A DNA stretch of 64,000 nucleotides, from contig NC_136005.1 of the NCBI RefSeq assembly GCF_048128805.1, forward strand, positions 9,722,004 to 9,786,003, in the 5' to 3' direction. This document shows, one piece after another, positions 1 to 12,200 of the stretch. The position numbers and the translations under genes are program-made. Each line of letters starts with the position of its first letter. The stretch's first letter is position 1. Under the pieces are notes generated by a model. It saw only the letters and a list, made by a program, of their open reading frames with translations, was not told the DNA's origin and searched no databases. The DNA is from Centroberyx gerrardi. Its lineage: Eukaryota > Chordata > Actinopteri > Beryciformes > Berycidae.

Positions 1-379
1 ACTGCAAAATGTAGTTAAACTACTAGTTTAATTACATGTAGTTCACTACTCCCCAACACTGCCTAAAACATTAAATTATAAAGAATTTTGGCCAAAGCAG
101 GGTTTCCACACAGAAACATTGTGTTGCCTGTCACTATACTTTTGCTTTTCTTGTTTCTGAAGTGCTGAATTGCATTGATGAGAGACTTTTGAGATCAAGT
201 TTATCCTTGTGCAACTTGATTGATAATTTGCCACAAAATTATTTCTTGAAATAAACAGGAGCTTTGCTAAACACCTGATGATTATGATTATTGCCTGGGA
301 GTTGGTACATAGTTAGCGCATAGCATGTGCTAACTCAAAGAGGCAGTGCTAACTCTTTCCTTGTCGGTTTGTCGTCCAG
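1..379 (+). other. Intron of the SAC3D1-like gene (left edge of window)
   Basis: AT-rich sequence ending in a good 3' splice site (gtcgtccag, AG at 378-379) directly before the first visible SAC3D1-like exon. I see no coding exon in it, so the 5' part of the gene lies to the left of the window. Confidence 0.7.
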
Positions 380-662
380 GTGTACAGCTTTGTCTTTGAT
401 CGGCTGCGTAGTGTGAAGCAGGACATGATCATCCAGAGGGTTTCCGGGCCGGACTGTGTGGCCATTCTAGAGCGGACAGTGCGTTTCCTCATGTACTCCT
501 CCTACCGTCTTTGCGGTGAACCCCTGCGGCTCTACGACCCACGCATCAATGACACACACCTACAGGAGAGCCTGAGCTGGCTGCTGGACTGCTACGCCAC
601 TGGAACGGGACCGCATCCCAACCGGGAAGAGTTCCAGGCTCTGGGTTTACTGTACAACTTAG
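380..662 (+). CDS. sac3d1: SAC3D1-like (SAC3/GANP domain protein), penultimate coding exon
   Basis: This open exon begins after a consensus acceptor and ends with a donor (TTAG|gttggt) in phase 1. Its translation starts VYSFVFDRLRSVKQD and ends EEFQALGLLYNL, typical of the SAC3/GANP/Nin1/mts3 helical domain. It joins in frame to the exon at 1321. SAC3-domain proteins act in mRNA export complexes (TREX-2 type). SAC3D1 itself has been linked to centrosomes and spindle progression. The protein is partial here, because its N-terminal region with the SAC3 TCPDMCP-type start lies outside the window. The ATG codons inside this exon are internal methionines, not the start. Confidence 0.85.
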
Positions 663-784
663 GTTGGTTACTGGGCTTTTAGTTTGATAGTGTGGGAATC
701 TCTTGTATTCATGTATTTGCATTTTTGTAGAGGAAATGTCTAAAAACTTGCAAATATGCAGTAGTCCAAAGGTTAATGACCCAA

Positions 785-1020
785 AGGTTGCTGACTGGAG
801 TCCCTGGGCCAGCTGGGGAAGTGAATGAGAAGCTCTCTGTCTTCCCTCAGCATCTACTGTCCATCTGCCCTTGAGCAAGACACTTAACTGCTAATTGCTC
901 CAGTGGAGTGGCTCGCTGTAGTGGCTCAACAGTATAGGACTGTGCTTGTAGTGGGCAGCTATCAAGTGTCAGTGTGTGTAACTGTATAAATGTGAAGCAG
1001 GGCATTGATGAAACAGTATG
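785..1020 (+). repeat. SINE-like interspersed repeat (copy 1 of a family)
   Basis: The intron between the two SAC3D1 exons carries a repeat-like block that contains the phrase ttgagcaagacacttaac and ends near aactgtataaatgtgaagcagg. Reverse-complement relatives are recognisable at about 14620-14815 and more weakly at 16200-16320, so it is a dispersed family. The phrase is common in fish tRNA-derived SINEs. I did not find a clear A box here, so the copy is probably truncated. Confidence 0.55.
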
Positions 1021-1320
1021 TCTGTTTAGCAAACCTTCCCAGACTAAATTAATGTTGGAGAAAAAAAGAGTGCATCTCCAGTCACAGAGATTTTGAGATT
1101 TTGTTGAGTTCTTACACAAAGGTTAAGGAATGCAGTTGTCTAAATTGTATCTATGGCTCTCTGTCTACACACAAGATGTAAAATTCAATTTAAAAGGCAC
1201 TTGAAAGGTTAATGGCCTAGTAGGTGTACTGGCAACATGATTAGGATAATTTCCCTACTAAGGGTATATAAAGTAGCTTAATGTTCGCCGATATCATTTC
1301 TGTTGCCTCCTCTCCCCCAG

Positions 1321-1784
1321 GTTCAGCTCGTGCCATGCAACACACCATGGAGCTCCCTGAGCGGCTCCGCAACTCTCCCACCGTCAGCCTCGCCCTCTCC
1401 GTTAACCGGGCTTTCCTGGAGCGAAACCCTGTACGTCTGCTCCGACTGGCCCAGAAGCTGAACTTCCTGCAGAGCTGCGCGCTCCACCAGCACCTGGGGG
1501 CGTGTTGCAGAGACCTGCTGCTGATCTACAGCCACGGACACAGCAGCCGCAACTGTCGCTTCCCCCTGCACAGACTGGCTCAGCTGCTGGGGCTGGACGG
1601 GTCGCTCACGGCCCGACTCTGCCAGGCCCACGGAGTGGAGGTCAACCAGGACAACCAGGTGGTCTTCTCCAAGACTGCTTTCACTGAGCCTGAACAAGGG
1701 AAACTGCACTGCGTGTATCACGACATAGTGGCCGAGAAGCAGAGAGACCTCACTGTTGAGAGCATCATTCATGGTTGCACTTGA
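1321..1784 (+). CDS. sac3d1: SAC3D1-like, terminal coding exon
   Basis: This exon follows a pyrimidine-rich acceptor (cctcctctcccccag) and completes the Gly codon left by the previous exon. About 154 residues follow, from GSARAMQHTMELPERL to a TGA at 1782-1784. The helical C-terminal SAC3 region is recognisable: NRAFLERNPVRLLRLAQ, LLGLDGS, then LCQAHGVEV and VVFSKTAF near the end. The frame is intact, with no sign of pseudogenisation in the visible half. Codons are GC-rich at third positions, unlike the surrounding AT-rich introns. Confidence 0.88.
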
Positions 1785-1788
1785 GATG

Positions 1789-2010
1789 CATAAATGGAGT
1801 GATTAAGTAATGATAATAATGTGAAACTTTATTAGTCTCCACAGGGAAATTCTCTTTTTGCTTGCCTCCCTCAGAGGTCAGCTGGTAGGGACTCAGTGTC
1901 TTGCTCAGGGACACTTCAGCAGGGCAGCTGTTTACTGACGTGGATTTGAACAACGGCCTTTCTGTTGAATGTGATCTCCCTACTCACCACGCCACCCTGC
2001 TGCCTCAAAG
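1789..2010 (+). repeat. SINE-derived segment inside the SAC3D1 3' UTR
   Basis: Immediately after the stop codon comes aaactttattagtctccacaggg, then cagtgtcttgctcagggacacttc. These are phrases typical of fish SINE or LINE tails. A related block is present at about 18821-18960 (cagtgtcttgctc versus tagtgtcttgctc). The segment precedes the poly(A) signal, so it would be part of the mature 3' UTR. Confidence 0.55.
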
Positions 2011-2235
2011 CACTGGATGTGCTCTTAGGTTAATTAACACTTGTATGGACATGCACTGTCTGTGCTTGAATTGTTATATTCATTGTGGATTGCTTTGATA
2101 TTGATACTGTTTTAACGTTCTGTTGGTGCCATAACATGTTTTTGTAAAACATTTCAGGAAAGCAGCTGGGAAAATAACAGCAATGCAACAGTATTTATCC
2201 GTTCTTTCCCATGCGTTACCTCAACAAGCTATTTC

Positions 2236-2241
2236 AATAAA
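2236..2241 (+). terminator. Poly(A) signal of the SAC3D1-like gene
   Basis: AATAAA lies about 450 bases after the stop codon and is followed by a GT-rich stretch. It is the first canonical signal downstream, so the transcript probably ends near 2255-2270. Confidence 0.6.
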
Positions 2242-2265
2242 TAATGTGATGTTTTAGCCAGAATG

Positions 2266-3212
2266 TCTTGGCCTTTTATTGAACCCTTTTCCAGATAATA
2301 GTGTATGTGAGCCGAGTTGCCACTTGGGGGCACCAAAACTCTGCAGAGAGCATGGACGCACTCCCGAGCCTGCAGAAAAACTAAGTGACTGATTTTTAAA
2401 TAATCCGACAGTAAGAGTTACTACTGAGTGTTTTTATGTAGTCACGCGTCATTAATGTTTTCCAAATAAAGCGCGTTAGTCCTAGTTGGCACATTAAATC
2501 TCATTTTAAGACAAGTGTGGGGGAAAAAACAAATGTTGTGAAATGTGCAGATAATTTACAGTTCTTACAACTACAGGCTGCATGTTGTTCCTTAAATCGA
2601 TCGAGACTTCAGCCCTTGCTTCCAGAGCAGAGGAGTGAGAGAGTGAGAGAGAGAGAGGAGGGATTGAGTGAATGAAGTGCTGGGTGACGCGGATCGCCTC
2701 CTGACTCGCTGCCGTAGGAACAAAAAAAAAAAGAAAAGAAAAGAAAGAAAAGCAGAGTAACTTCAAAGAGATGACCAGGCACAGTCCGAGAAGCGAAGAG
2801 GAGAAGCAGGGATTTTTTTTTACATGCTAAACATTTCCTACAGTGAGACATTTCTGCGCGCTAAAGTGGGAGGACGCTTGTAATTTGTAATGCTGAAATA
2901 TGAGAGAACGGAACCGGGGCGGATGAAGGCACATGGGAGAGGACTGTCCGTGTGCTTTGGGCTCTAAAAGGAAAAAAAAAAAATCGATTTGTTTGGGACT
3001 GAATTTGGCGAAGTGGGATGATAAAAACTTGATCATTGGTTGCGGGCGAAACTCTGCACACCTATCACACCAACCAGCCTCAATGGATAGACCGCTGTCG
3101 ACCTAGAGACTGGTGAAAAGTTCATTTAACTTTTTTACTAGAGTTAGTAGATCCAACCTCCTTTAGAGGGGAGAGCGAGATATCTACCAATATCTCGGCT
3201 ACTGAGGCCAAA
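2266..3212 (+). promoter_or_regulatory. Intergenic region, CPAMD8 promoter and 5' UTR
   Basis: This region separates the SAC3D1 3' end from the CPAMD8 start codon. It holds a purine-rich tract (2630-2665, gagtgagaga type), an A-rich run at 2718-2755, and a short CpG-bearing stretch at about 2680-2715 (gacgcggatcgcc). I see no convincing TATA box, and the transcription start cannot be fixed from sequence. The last part must be 5' UTR: the ATG at 3213 sits in a fair context (gccaaaATG). Confidence 0.4.
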
Positions 3213-3298
3213 ATGTTGAGGTTCTCTTTGACAGCTTTGAGTCTTTCATGGACTTTGTTCATCTGCAACGTGAGCAGAAGTTATGCACAAGAGAGACA
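3213..3298 (+). CDS. cpamd8: CPAMD8 exon 1: start codon and signal peptide
   Basis: ATG at 3213 opens [19 protein letters not shown], a positively charged start followed by a hydrophobic core. Likely signal peptidase cleavage is after SRSYA (residue 25). The exon ends in phase 2 at GAGAGACA|gtaagt, a strong donor, and joins exon 2 at 5907. A cleavable signal is what a secreted thioester protein needs. Confidence 0.85.
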
Positions 3299-6200
3299 GT
3301 AAGTTTTTTGGCATTTGTTGTCTTTTAAGTGTAATGCAGTGCTTTGATATTCACTGATGTTAGACCTGGTATGCGTTTTCGATTCTCTTATCTAAATTTG
3401 CAAGCAGTTGGTCAATCGTGTATAAAATAATGCAACTATCAGCAGTGATAATGTATCAGATATGTTGGGAAAAGACACTAATTGTCCAAATGATCTGACC
3501 TGTGCTCATGTCAGATTGTAACCACATAACTCTTTATCTGTATCGAGCTATTACGCAACATAATCATTAATTTATGTCCTCTTAGTTACCCCATTGACCC
3601 ATTCACAGTCCCAATCTGTCAGATTAACAAAGAGTATTGGAATGTAAGTGGTGACTGTGACTATGTCTTTCTCTTTCCCCACTAAGTGTTTTTACACTTT
3701 ATTATCATGTTACAACACCTTGCCACTCATGGTCTTTTTAGACTTGTTCATTCACATTTGCATGTTGCTGGATTTCAGGGCAGAATGTAGCAGTTGGATA
3801 AAGTGATATGGAGAAGGAGCGTGCATGGTTGCTTGTGTTCTGGTTGCCCATGAATGGAAAATATGCAGCTTTTGGAGAGGTTTCCTCACGTCCATTGAGA
3901 TAATAGCTTCTGGGTTTGGCAATGGACACCTCAGTTTATTCAGTTTATCCCTCTAGACAGAGAGGCCAAAGAGATAAATTTGACTTTGGGCTCTTTGATG
4001 CTATCAGTCAGGCTGCTGTCAACACTGTGCTGCTTCAGAGCTTAATCCTGACCTGGAGAGTTGTGCTAATTGTGAAGAGTTGCAAGCTTTGCTGCCAGGT
4101 TGTCCAGAGGGGAGGGAGGGAGCGCAAGTCAATGTAGAGAATAGACAGGACTGACTGACTAATACAGGCTTGACTTACAAAAGAGAACTCAAAGCCTTCT
4201 CAAGCACTGAACAGCTCTCAGCTGAGGGGGAAAGTCTGCCAGAAAGAGTGAGAGGCTGAGAACATCAAGCCATGTGATTGAAAAAACTGTGGAACTGAGC
4301 GACTAATAAAGATCTGACTACAAAAGAGAACACAAATCCTTCTCAGGCACCGAACAACTCTCAGCTGAGGAGCAAAGTTGGGCAAAAACAATGAGAGCTT
4401 GAGTGCATCAAGCCGTGTGATTGAAATAAGCATGGTCACCACCACCTGATCCAGGCTCATCAAAGAGCTGGTTAAACTTACTGTAGATCAAACGCAGAGA
4501 GTCAATTTCCTCGTATTATCTTCCTATTCTCAAAGCCTTATTTTCCAGGGGATTTTCTCATGACTTTCTCTCTCAGGAACTGCAGTTGCCTCTGGCTCCC
4601 AGCGCAGTAATGCCAACCACCTGATCCCACTCTCAGGCATGCAATTGGGTTTGTGCTGGAGGCTTTGCTCACTCCTAATTTGTGTGATCTTCAGCTAAGT
4701 TTTCGGGGAGTGCTCCAATATTAATGGGCCTGTGGGCTCTTAAAACTAGCATGATGTGGAATGACTGGGTTTGAACCGGTGCTCCTGCATGGGAGACATT
4801 AGAACGGTCAAAGAGAAGATATTTAGGCTTACAATGTCTCAGGCACATATGGGTTGATTTGTGGACTGCGTCTGCTTTACTCAAATCAACACATGCTTAT
4901 GAATAATATATAACAATACTTAAACACAGCACATGTCATTTGGTGGAGTGCCTTTCCTTTGTATTTAGCACTGGGGTCACCCCTAACTTTGGCATTGTTA
5001 GCGCCATGCTCTACCCATTGACCACGCTAACAAGAGCACCTATTATTCAGGAGATATAACGTGCCAGATGGCATAGCCTTTCATCCAAGGTAAAACTTAA
5101 ATTGGTCTTTTTTTCAGACTGTTTATATGCATCAAAGAATGACCTTTGCTCTGTGACCTCGGTGACAGCCGCCTTCCTTCAATTAAATGTCAGAGTGACT
5201 GTGTGGAATCTCGGTCGTTATTTTTTCAAAACAGACGCCAAGGTTCTGTCAGAGGTGCCAGACCACCCAACGAGAACACTAGAGCAGAAAGCTCATTGGC
5301 CAACAGGTACCGTGTCCCTGGTTACCATGCAATTAAACCCGATCTTGCTGCACAAATCCATGTGGAATGTGCCTGTTTGTGTGTGTGTGCGCGTGCGTGT
5401 GCGTATCAGGGAGACAGAGAAATGGAGATTGAGAGAGAAATGCGAATTTCCACTTAATTCACCTAATTCACCGTTGAAGTCGTGTGCAGCGCAGGGCCAT
5501 GTTTCTCCAAACGGCACTACGATTATCTTGCCCCGTTCACTTACAATCACAAATAGTAAGTGATCTCAGTGCCGGGATGCTCCTGGGAAACCGGCCAATA
5601 CAATATACAGGATGTGTTGATATGGATCATATATTTACCCTTGTCCTCTTCCTGTCTACCCTCCCTCTCTCACATCTCATCTACCTCTCCACCCACCACC
5701 AATGTCTAACCTCTCCTTCTCTTCTTTGCTACCACTCCCTCTCCTGCTCCTCTATTTATGTCCTCCCATTCCACCTCTCTCCATCCCCCTTTCTGTCTCC
5801 CCTCTCCATACCTTTCTACCCCTCGCTCTCCCTCTTTCCATCTCTCTCCATCCCCCCTCTCTCTCTCCACCTTGCTCTCCTGTTCTCCTCTTGGTCGGCC
5901 ACTCAGAGGTTACCTGGTGGCTGCCCCCTCTGTGTTTCGAGCAGGCGTAGAGGAGACCGTGAGCGTGACCATCTTCAACGCAAAGGCGGAGACCCGTGTC
6001 CAGGTGCAGCTGTCGGTGAAGGGAGAGACGGTGGCCCACAGCCATGGCTCACTGCTTGGTGAGAACTCATTCTGTAGCGAAGATCACACTGGCACAATAG
6101 ATTTGTTTTGAAAAAAAAAAGATACATTTCAAAAACAAGATAGCAAGAGTAGTGCACCCTCCTTTGGTTTTGTGACTGTATACATTTAAGAGTTGCAGGA

Positions 6201-9200
6201 AACAGTGTTGTGTGAGCCAGGAGTGGAAACCGTGCAGGGTACATGAACTACTTGAGCTGTCCAGATGCCCCCTCATGTGATTTATTAAAAGGATCTTGAT
6301 ATCACACAGGCAGGCATGCAGGCAGGCACACTCACTCCCACTCACAGACTAAAGAATACACACAGAGTGAACCTGACTGACCCTTGCCCTGAGTGTGTGC
6401 TCCTGACCAGCCAGGGTTCTCATGGATGCTACCTTCGTTTGGAGGCATTGTGGCATCAGCCCAGCCCGTCCCAGCAGGCCCTGAGTGTATACACATCTGT
6501 GTGATTTGTTTGACAGCACCACTAATAGATTGAGGCCGGCTCTGCCTCAGAGTGGCATAGAGACGGGCTGCAGCTGGACTTCCTGCTAACCCAGGCTGAA
6601 CAACTCCAGCCAAACTGAGTCTAATAGCACATGTAACTACTGGGTAATAATAGTATTGTGCAGATGGGTGGTTTGTTATAACTTAGATATGTTATTAGGC
6701 ATACGGTAAGGGTGGGAAAAACTCAAAGAGATTTAGACCCAATTAAGCTGTCCCACTGTGCTTAAGTTAACTGTTGTCCTTGTAAGTAACTTTGTACTGC
6801 TGTTCAATGCTGCCCTCTTGGCCAGGTCTCTCTTGTAAAAGAGATTTCCTTTTAATCTCAATGAGATAATATCAGGTTAAATAAAGGTTAAATAAAAAAA
6901 TATAGAAGACCAGGTTGAAAAAAATATCTCATAGGACAGCAACGTTGTGTTTGATTTGTTCAGTTCAAGGTTTCATTTCTTGAATTCATGAATTAAAATA
7001 ATCCATCCATCCATACATAAGTATAAATGCTTTTTAAATGGAAATATTTCCCATATAATATTTCTCTGTGTTCTATTTCAGACAAAGGCACCATCAAACT
7101 AAAGGTGAGTCTAACTTTCCGGAGTTTCCATTTGTTTTTGCAATTGTGATGGTGAAGTAGTGTCCTATAGACATGCTGGTTTCCAGAGATCTTTAAAATG
7201 CACGGCAATGTTTAGTGGCGACAGCTGCACAGTAGTGAGAGCCCCCTTGTCCGTTTGTGCACATTCCTCAGGCAACATGCAAATCAACACTAACATTATT
7301 TGTAATGCAACATCTGTCTCCGCACATTCATTGGGAATAAGGTAACAGCCTCAATATAATATGCAACAGCTGTTGACGTGCATGTATGGTCCACCGCCCC
7401 CGAAGGCTGGAATAGATCAATCTAGTATGCACGACTCGATTCCTCCCCTCTCTCCCCTGCTCGCTCTCCCCTCCCTATAACCTCCACCCTCATTCTCGTG
7501 AAATACAGTCATGTGTAGTGTGCTGTGTTATGGCTTGGCATCTTCCACTGGTCTTTAAATTGTATTAATTTCTGTGCTCTAGCCTCAGTTTCCTAAAACT
7601 ATATTAATGTTGAATCAAGGTGGGAGTCAGCATCAGTCAGTTGCTGGTAAATTGCGACTGATGGCTGATAAGTTTGTCAATTCAACAAGCCCCTTGGCAG
7701 GTATTCTTGACTGCGGAAGAGCTTTTGGATTTAAACACAAACTTTGGCTTGTAAAAATTCAGATTGACTGATGACATTTTGTGGATTGGCTTGCCACTGC
7801 AGTAGATAGTTGCACAAAATTCCCTCAAGGCACTACTAGATGCTGTCATGTTGATGCTGGGTTCGAACAAACATGTCTAGTTATATGAAGAACCACTATG
7901 AAGCTCTCTCCCTCACTGACTTAAAATTAACTTCTAGTGCTATTTTTGCATTCTGCAAATCCAGCCCTGATCCTTGTTGTGTTTGCCCGTCTGTCTGCCT
8001 CCAGGTTCCCCCTGGGCTGCGAGGACAGGCCCATCTGAAGGTGTGGGGGAACCGCCACCTCACAGAGGGAGGCTACATCTTCCACAACTACACCACCGTC
8101 ACAGTGGAGAGCAAGGGCACAGCTGTCTTCATCCAGACTGACAAGCCCGTTTACAAACCCAAACATAAAGGTCCCCTCATTACACACCTGCTAGTTAATC
8201 AGTTACCTAATGTATGGAAATGCATAGAATCAAGGGTATTTTTTTAAGGGTCTTGGCATAGAATAGGACTTCTCATATTCAGTCAAAGGAATCTGACTAG
8301 ATGTTGTCATGTTGATGCTGATTTTGGATCAAACATATCCGGTTATATGAAGAACCAATATTGAAATAAGTCCTATGGGCTTATTATGTCATTCTGATAG
8401 TTATCCTGTATGATGACTGGTATATTACATTTTAATTTATCAGATTAGTTCAGCCCGTTCATTCAATCAATTCAGTCATATGACAGAATTTTAGAATTTG
8501 GTCCTAGACTTGTTCAAACGCATAAAGGTTTTCATGTTGGAAGGATGGAGACCTTCTGTATATTAAAACCCTAATCTTGTGTTTTTCTTTTGGCCTTTAG
8601 TGCTCATCAATGTGTACACAGTCACCCCTGACCTGAGGCCAATAAATGACAAGGTAATGTAGAATTTCTGTCACATAAAAGCCAATAATGTCGCACCCCC
8701 CGGACCCCCAGCACACAAACCTAAACTTAAACCTAAACTAAATAAAGAATACAAAATAACCAGATAGTAAACAGGAACATGAATTGTGGCATTATGTATT
8801 AAATCTGTATGTAAAATCAGAAAAAATGCATTTTAATGATGGTGTGTACAGAGAAAATTCATTAAAGAGCTAAACAAGCTTACTTTTTTCCAACTTAACA
8901 GTTTCAAAATTGCTAATAGAATGATAGGGATTTCCCCAGCAGTGACTAGTGTTCAGTTTTCTGTTTACATTTCTTAAATGGTACATGCCTTTTATTGCAT
9001 CTAGACTTACACTTTAGCTATAGAACAGCATCCATAATATTTAGCATGAACATATTTTCCAACCCTAATTGGGGGAATTAAGAGGGGAAACCTAGTCTGC
9101 CCTGAGTGCACAGAAATGTACAGTTACCTATTTACAGAAGCCAGGCTAGAGTCATTTCTGCTGGAATGTTAGCAATGGCTCCAAATATACCGTGCAACTG

Positions 9201-12200
9201 TGCAGACAGACGGTTTATTGATGTTTGCAGCTATAAACGTCCGCTGCTGGCAAAGGGCAGTACTCACTTTCACAGATGGATGATTGTTGGACAGGGAAGG
9301 AGCGGGGTGAAGAGCAGGGGAGAGGGATAGGTTCCTCTGTGGCTTTGCAGCTTTTTATCTTATCCATGCCATCCTTGACTTTTTCTTCTCTTCTTCTACT
9401 TTTCTCTCTTTTTCTTCACAGATCGAGGCGTATGTTGTGGTGAGTGGAGGCTGGCAGGACCACCCAGGGTTGGCAGAGCCACGTCCGGGAGGGCACAGTG
9501 GCAGTTTTAGTTTCCAGCCTGGTTGGAGATTACAGGGCAGCAGTCAGGGCAGCTCACCTAGATAACAGGGTGCTCTTTGGAAGAGCAGAGGGATAAAGAA
9601 CATGAAAGGAGCCTCTTCTCTTCTCTTCTCTTCTCTTCTCTTCTCTTCTCTTCTCTTTCCTTCACCCCCCCCCCCCCCCCCCCCACATACACACACACAC
9701 ACACACACACGCACACTTTCTCTCTCTCTCCCTTACTCACTGCCCACACACATTTATTGTCTCTCTTCTCAGACCCTGAGACGTTTTTAGGGCAAATAAC
9801 AAGCTGCTGGTTCATAAGAGGCTTTGGGAAGGCCATGCATGACTTATGTCTAGCGATAAGTGCTTAGATGTTTTTACTACTCTCTCACCTGCAGCCTGTG
9901 TATCACCTGAGGAAAAGTTGTAAAAGTATTTTGACACTGTTCTGAGATGGGAGCCAGGTCTGAGGGTCAAGTGCAGTTCAAGGACTATTAAACCCCATCC
10001 AACACTCTTATGCAATTAAATGAGAAATACGATTTAACACACATGAGATGTGAAATCTGAACAGTGTTTTCTCATCTGCTGATTTTATCTTCCAGGATCC
10101 AAGAGGATCCAGGATGGTCCAGTGGAAGGGCCTTAAATCCATCTGCTGTGGTGAGACACTTCTTCTACAGTGTATTTGCACCACCATTGTGCAGCCTAGA
10201 GATTCACAATGCATTGCAATGTTTCTCCAAGGAATGTTTTTACTGAAGTGGAAAGGCTTCTGAAACACCATTTTGCTTTTATTATTGCATATGATACTAA
10301 AACTCCTCACTGAATTCAATATTTAAGATAATTATTTTAAGTGGGGTGGAAACTCTGGCATAGTCTGTCTGTACAGTGGTAGCAAAAACACTGCTGCATT
10401 GTAATTGTCATATCAGGTTGTATGGTGTTGTATGGTTAATCACCACCGAGCACACAGGTATTATACTGGGTAACAGTTGCTTTTGTTTGTCTCTTCAGGT
10501 GTTGTCAACATGAGTTTCCCTCTGTCGGACCAGCCTGTGTTCGGAGAGTGGTTTATCTTTGTGGAGATGCAGGGCCACACCTACAACAAGTCCTTTGAAG
10601 TGCAGAAGTATGGTGAGGACCTGTACATAGAAGATAGTTAACATAACAGTGTATAGTGTTGTTTATCCTTGATGCTTGATCATTTGAGGACTTTGTGTGT
10701 TATGAGATTTACATTTAAATTTGAGGCAGTTTAAATTGCCTCTTTGTCCCGGCTCAAAACTCACTTTTATTCTCTAGCTTTGAAGCCCTCTTGATTTGTC
10801 TGATTGTATGTGTATGTCTTATGTTTTTTTTCTGGTAGTGCTATGTTGATGTTCTATGATTAGAGTGATTTAAAAAAAAATATTTACTGGCTTTGTGCAG
10901 CACTCTGATCAAATCCAGTTGTTTCTTGTCCTGTAGAATGTGCGTTAGAAATGCATTTGACTTAACTCTCTCTTTTCAGGGCAATGTACAATGAGTGCAA
11001 TTGTAGAATAACCCTAACTTAAAGGATAAGGCTGGTGTTTTTTAATACATTGCTTACCGTCAACAAATCCTATGAAAATAACAAAATCAGCAATGATTTT
11101 GTTTTGCCAACAAGTCTCGTCCATGTAGCCGGTGCCCAATGCAGCCATGTCCCAGCAGCCATAGAACTCCACTGTATTAAAAAAACGATTAAAAACACGT
11201 CAAAGAGCCATGCCGTTGCTCTGGGCAACATATTTCATCATCGCGATGCACCGGGCCGGCCGACTTTTTCCTCAAACAACTTAATAAGCTGGCTGTAAAC
11301 ACGTTTGCGATCTCAGGAAAGTAGTTCCGTAGCACCGAGAATAGTCTCCGGCGTAATGAAGAATTTGTTCCCATTTGAATTTGATTTGGTAATAACTACA
11401 ACAGCCTGACTTCGTGGTAACAGTTAGCGATTTTTAAAATTGAAACTATGTCTTTGTGAGATGTATTTCAAGGTTTTTAGCTTACAATTGGAGCCAATGA
11501 CATCCGGGTTGATGGCTAAAAACGGTACGTGGGAAGTCAGAAAGTAACGGGAGTAGAGCAAACGCATTGTTGATTTTGTTATTTTCATAGGATTTGTTGA
11601 TGGTAAGCAATGCATTAAAAAACACCAGCCTTATCCTTTAATGCATCACCAACATGACAAGAGGCAAATAATGAGTACAACAACTCCAAAAAATTAGAAT
11701 AAGTAACAAAAGTAATATTCTCTTGCCCCCCTCACAGTGATGCCCAAGTTTGAGTTGGTGATCGATCCGCCACACTACATCCGTGACCTGAACTCCTGTG
11801 AACAGGCCACTGTCAGGGCCAGGTGAGTCTCCTAAAATTCAGCATTGTAACAGAGTAGAGCCAGGGGCTGAAAAACCCAAATATCTCCCTTTGACAGAGG
11901 GATTTTCTTTTGGCTCACAGTCTATGAAAGCTTCCAAGTGTGCTGTTGTTGGATGTTTTTGTATTGTATGTGATTGCACTTTTTGTAGCATTACACTTAC
12001 CAAGTTGAATTTTATGTATCCTGATACATCTTAATGTTGTGCAGGTATACCTTTGGGAAGCCAGTGACAGGGAAGCTGACAGTGAATATGACAGTGAATG
12101 GAGTTGGCTACTACCGCCATGAGATGGGCCATCCTGTGGTCAAAACCATGGAGGTGAGTTTATTTAATCCCTGGTCAACAGGTATCCTGATATTGAGTAC

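Larger units (their letters stand above)
3299..5906 (+). other. CPAMD8 intron 1
   Basis: This 2.6-kb intron holds a diverged tandem duplication (about 4157-4430), a tRNA-derived SINE head on the minus strand (about 4965-5040), and a short GT-rich stretch at 5370-5402. A pyrimidine-rich run of about 250 bases (5640-5890) leads into the exon 2 acceptor. The open frames across the CT-rich part are compositional and not coding. Confidence 0.6.

Noticed and set aside
1323..1772. 149-residue minus-strand ORF opposite the SAC3D1 terminal exon
   Set aside because: It is a shadow of the GC-rich coding exon on the plus strand, which has clear SAC3-domain similarity.
4750..4800. tRNA-like phrase gggtttgaaccggtgctcc
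   Set aside because: There is no cloverleaf or paired acceptor stem. It is probably a retroposon fragment and not a tRNA gene.
9558..9867. Long overlapping ORFs on both strands at 9558-9867
   Set aside because: They are translations of the (TTCTC)n-(C)n-(CA)n microsatellite and have no family similarity or splice context.
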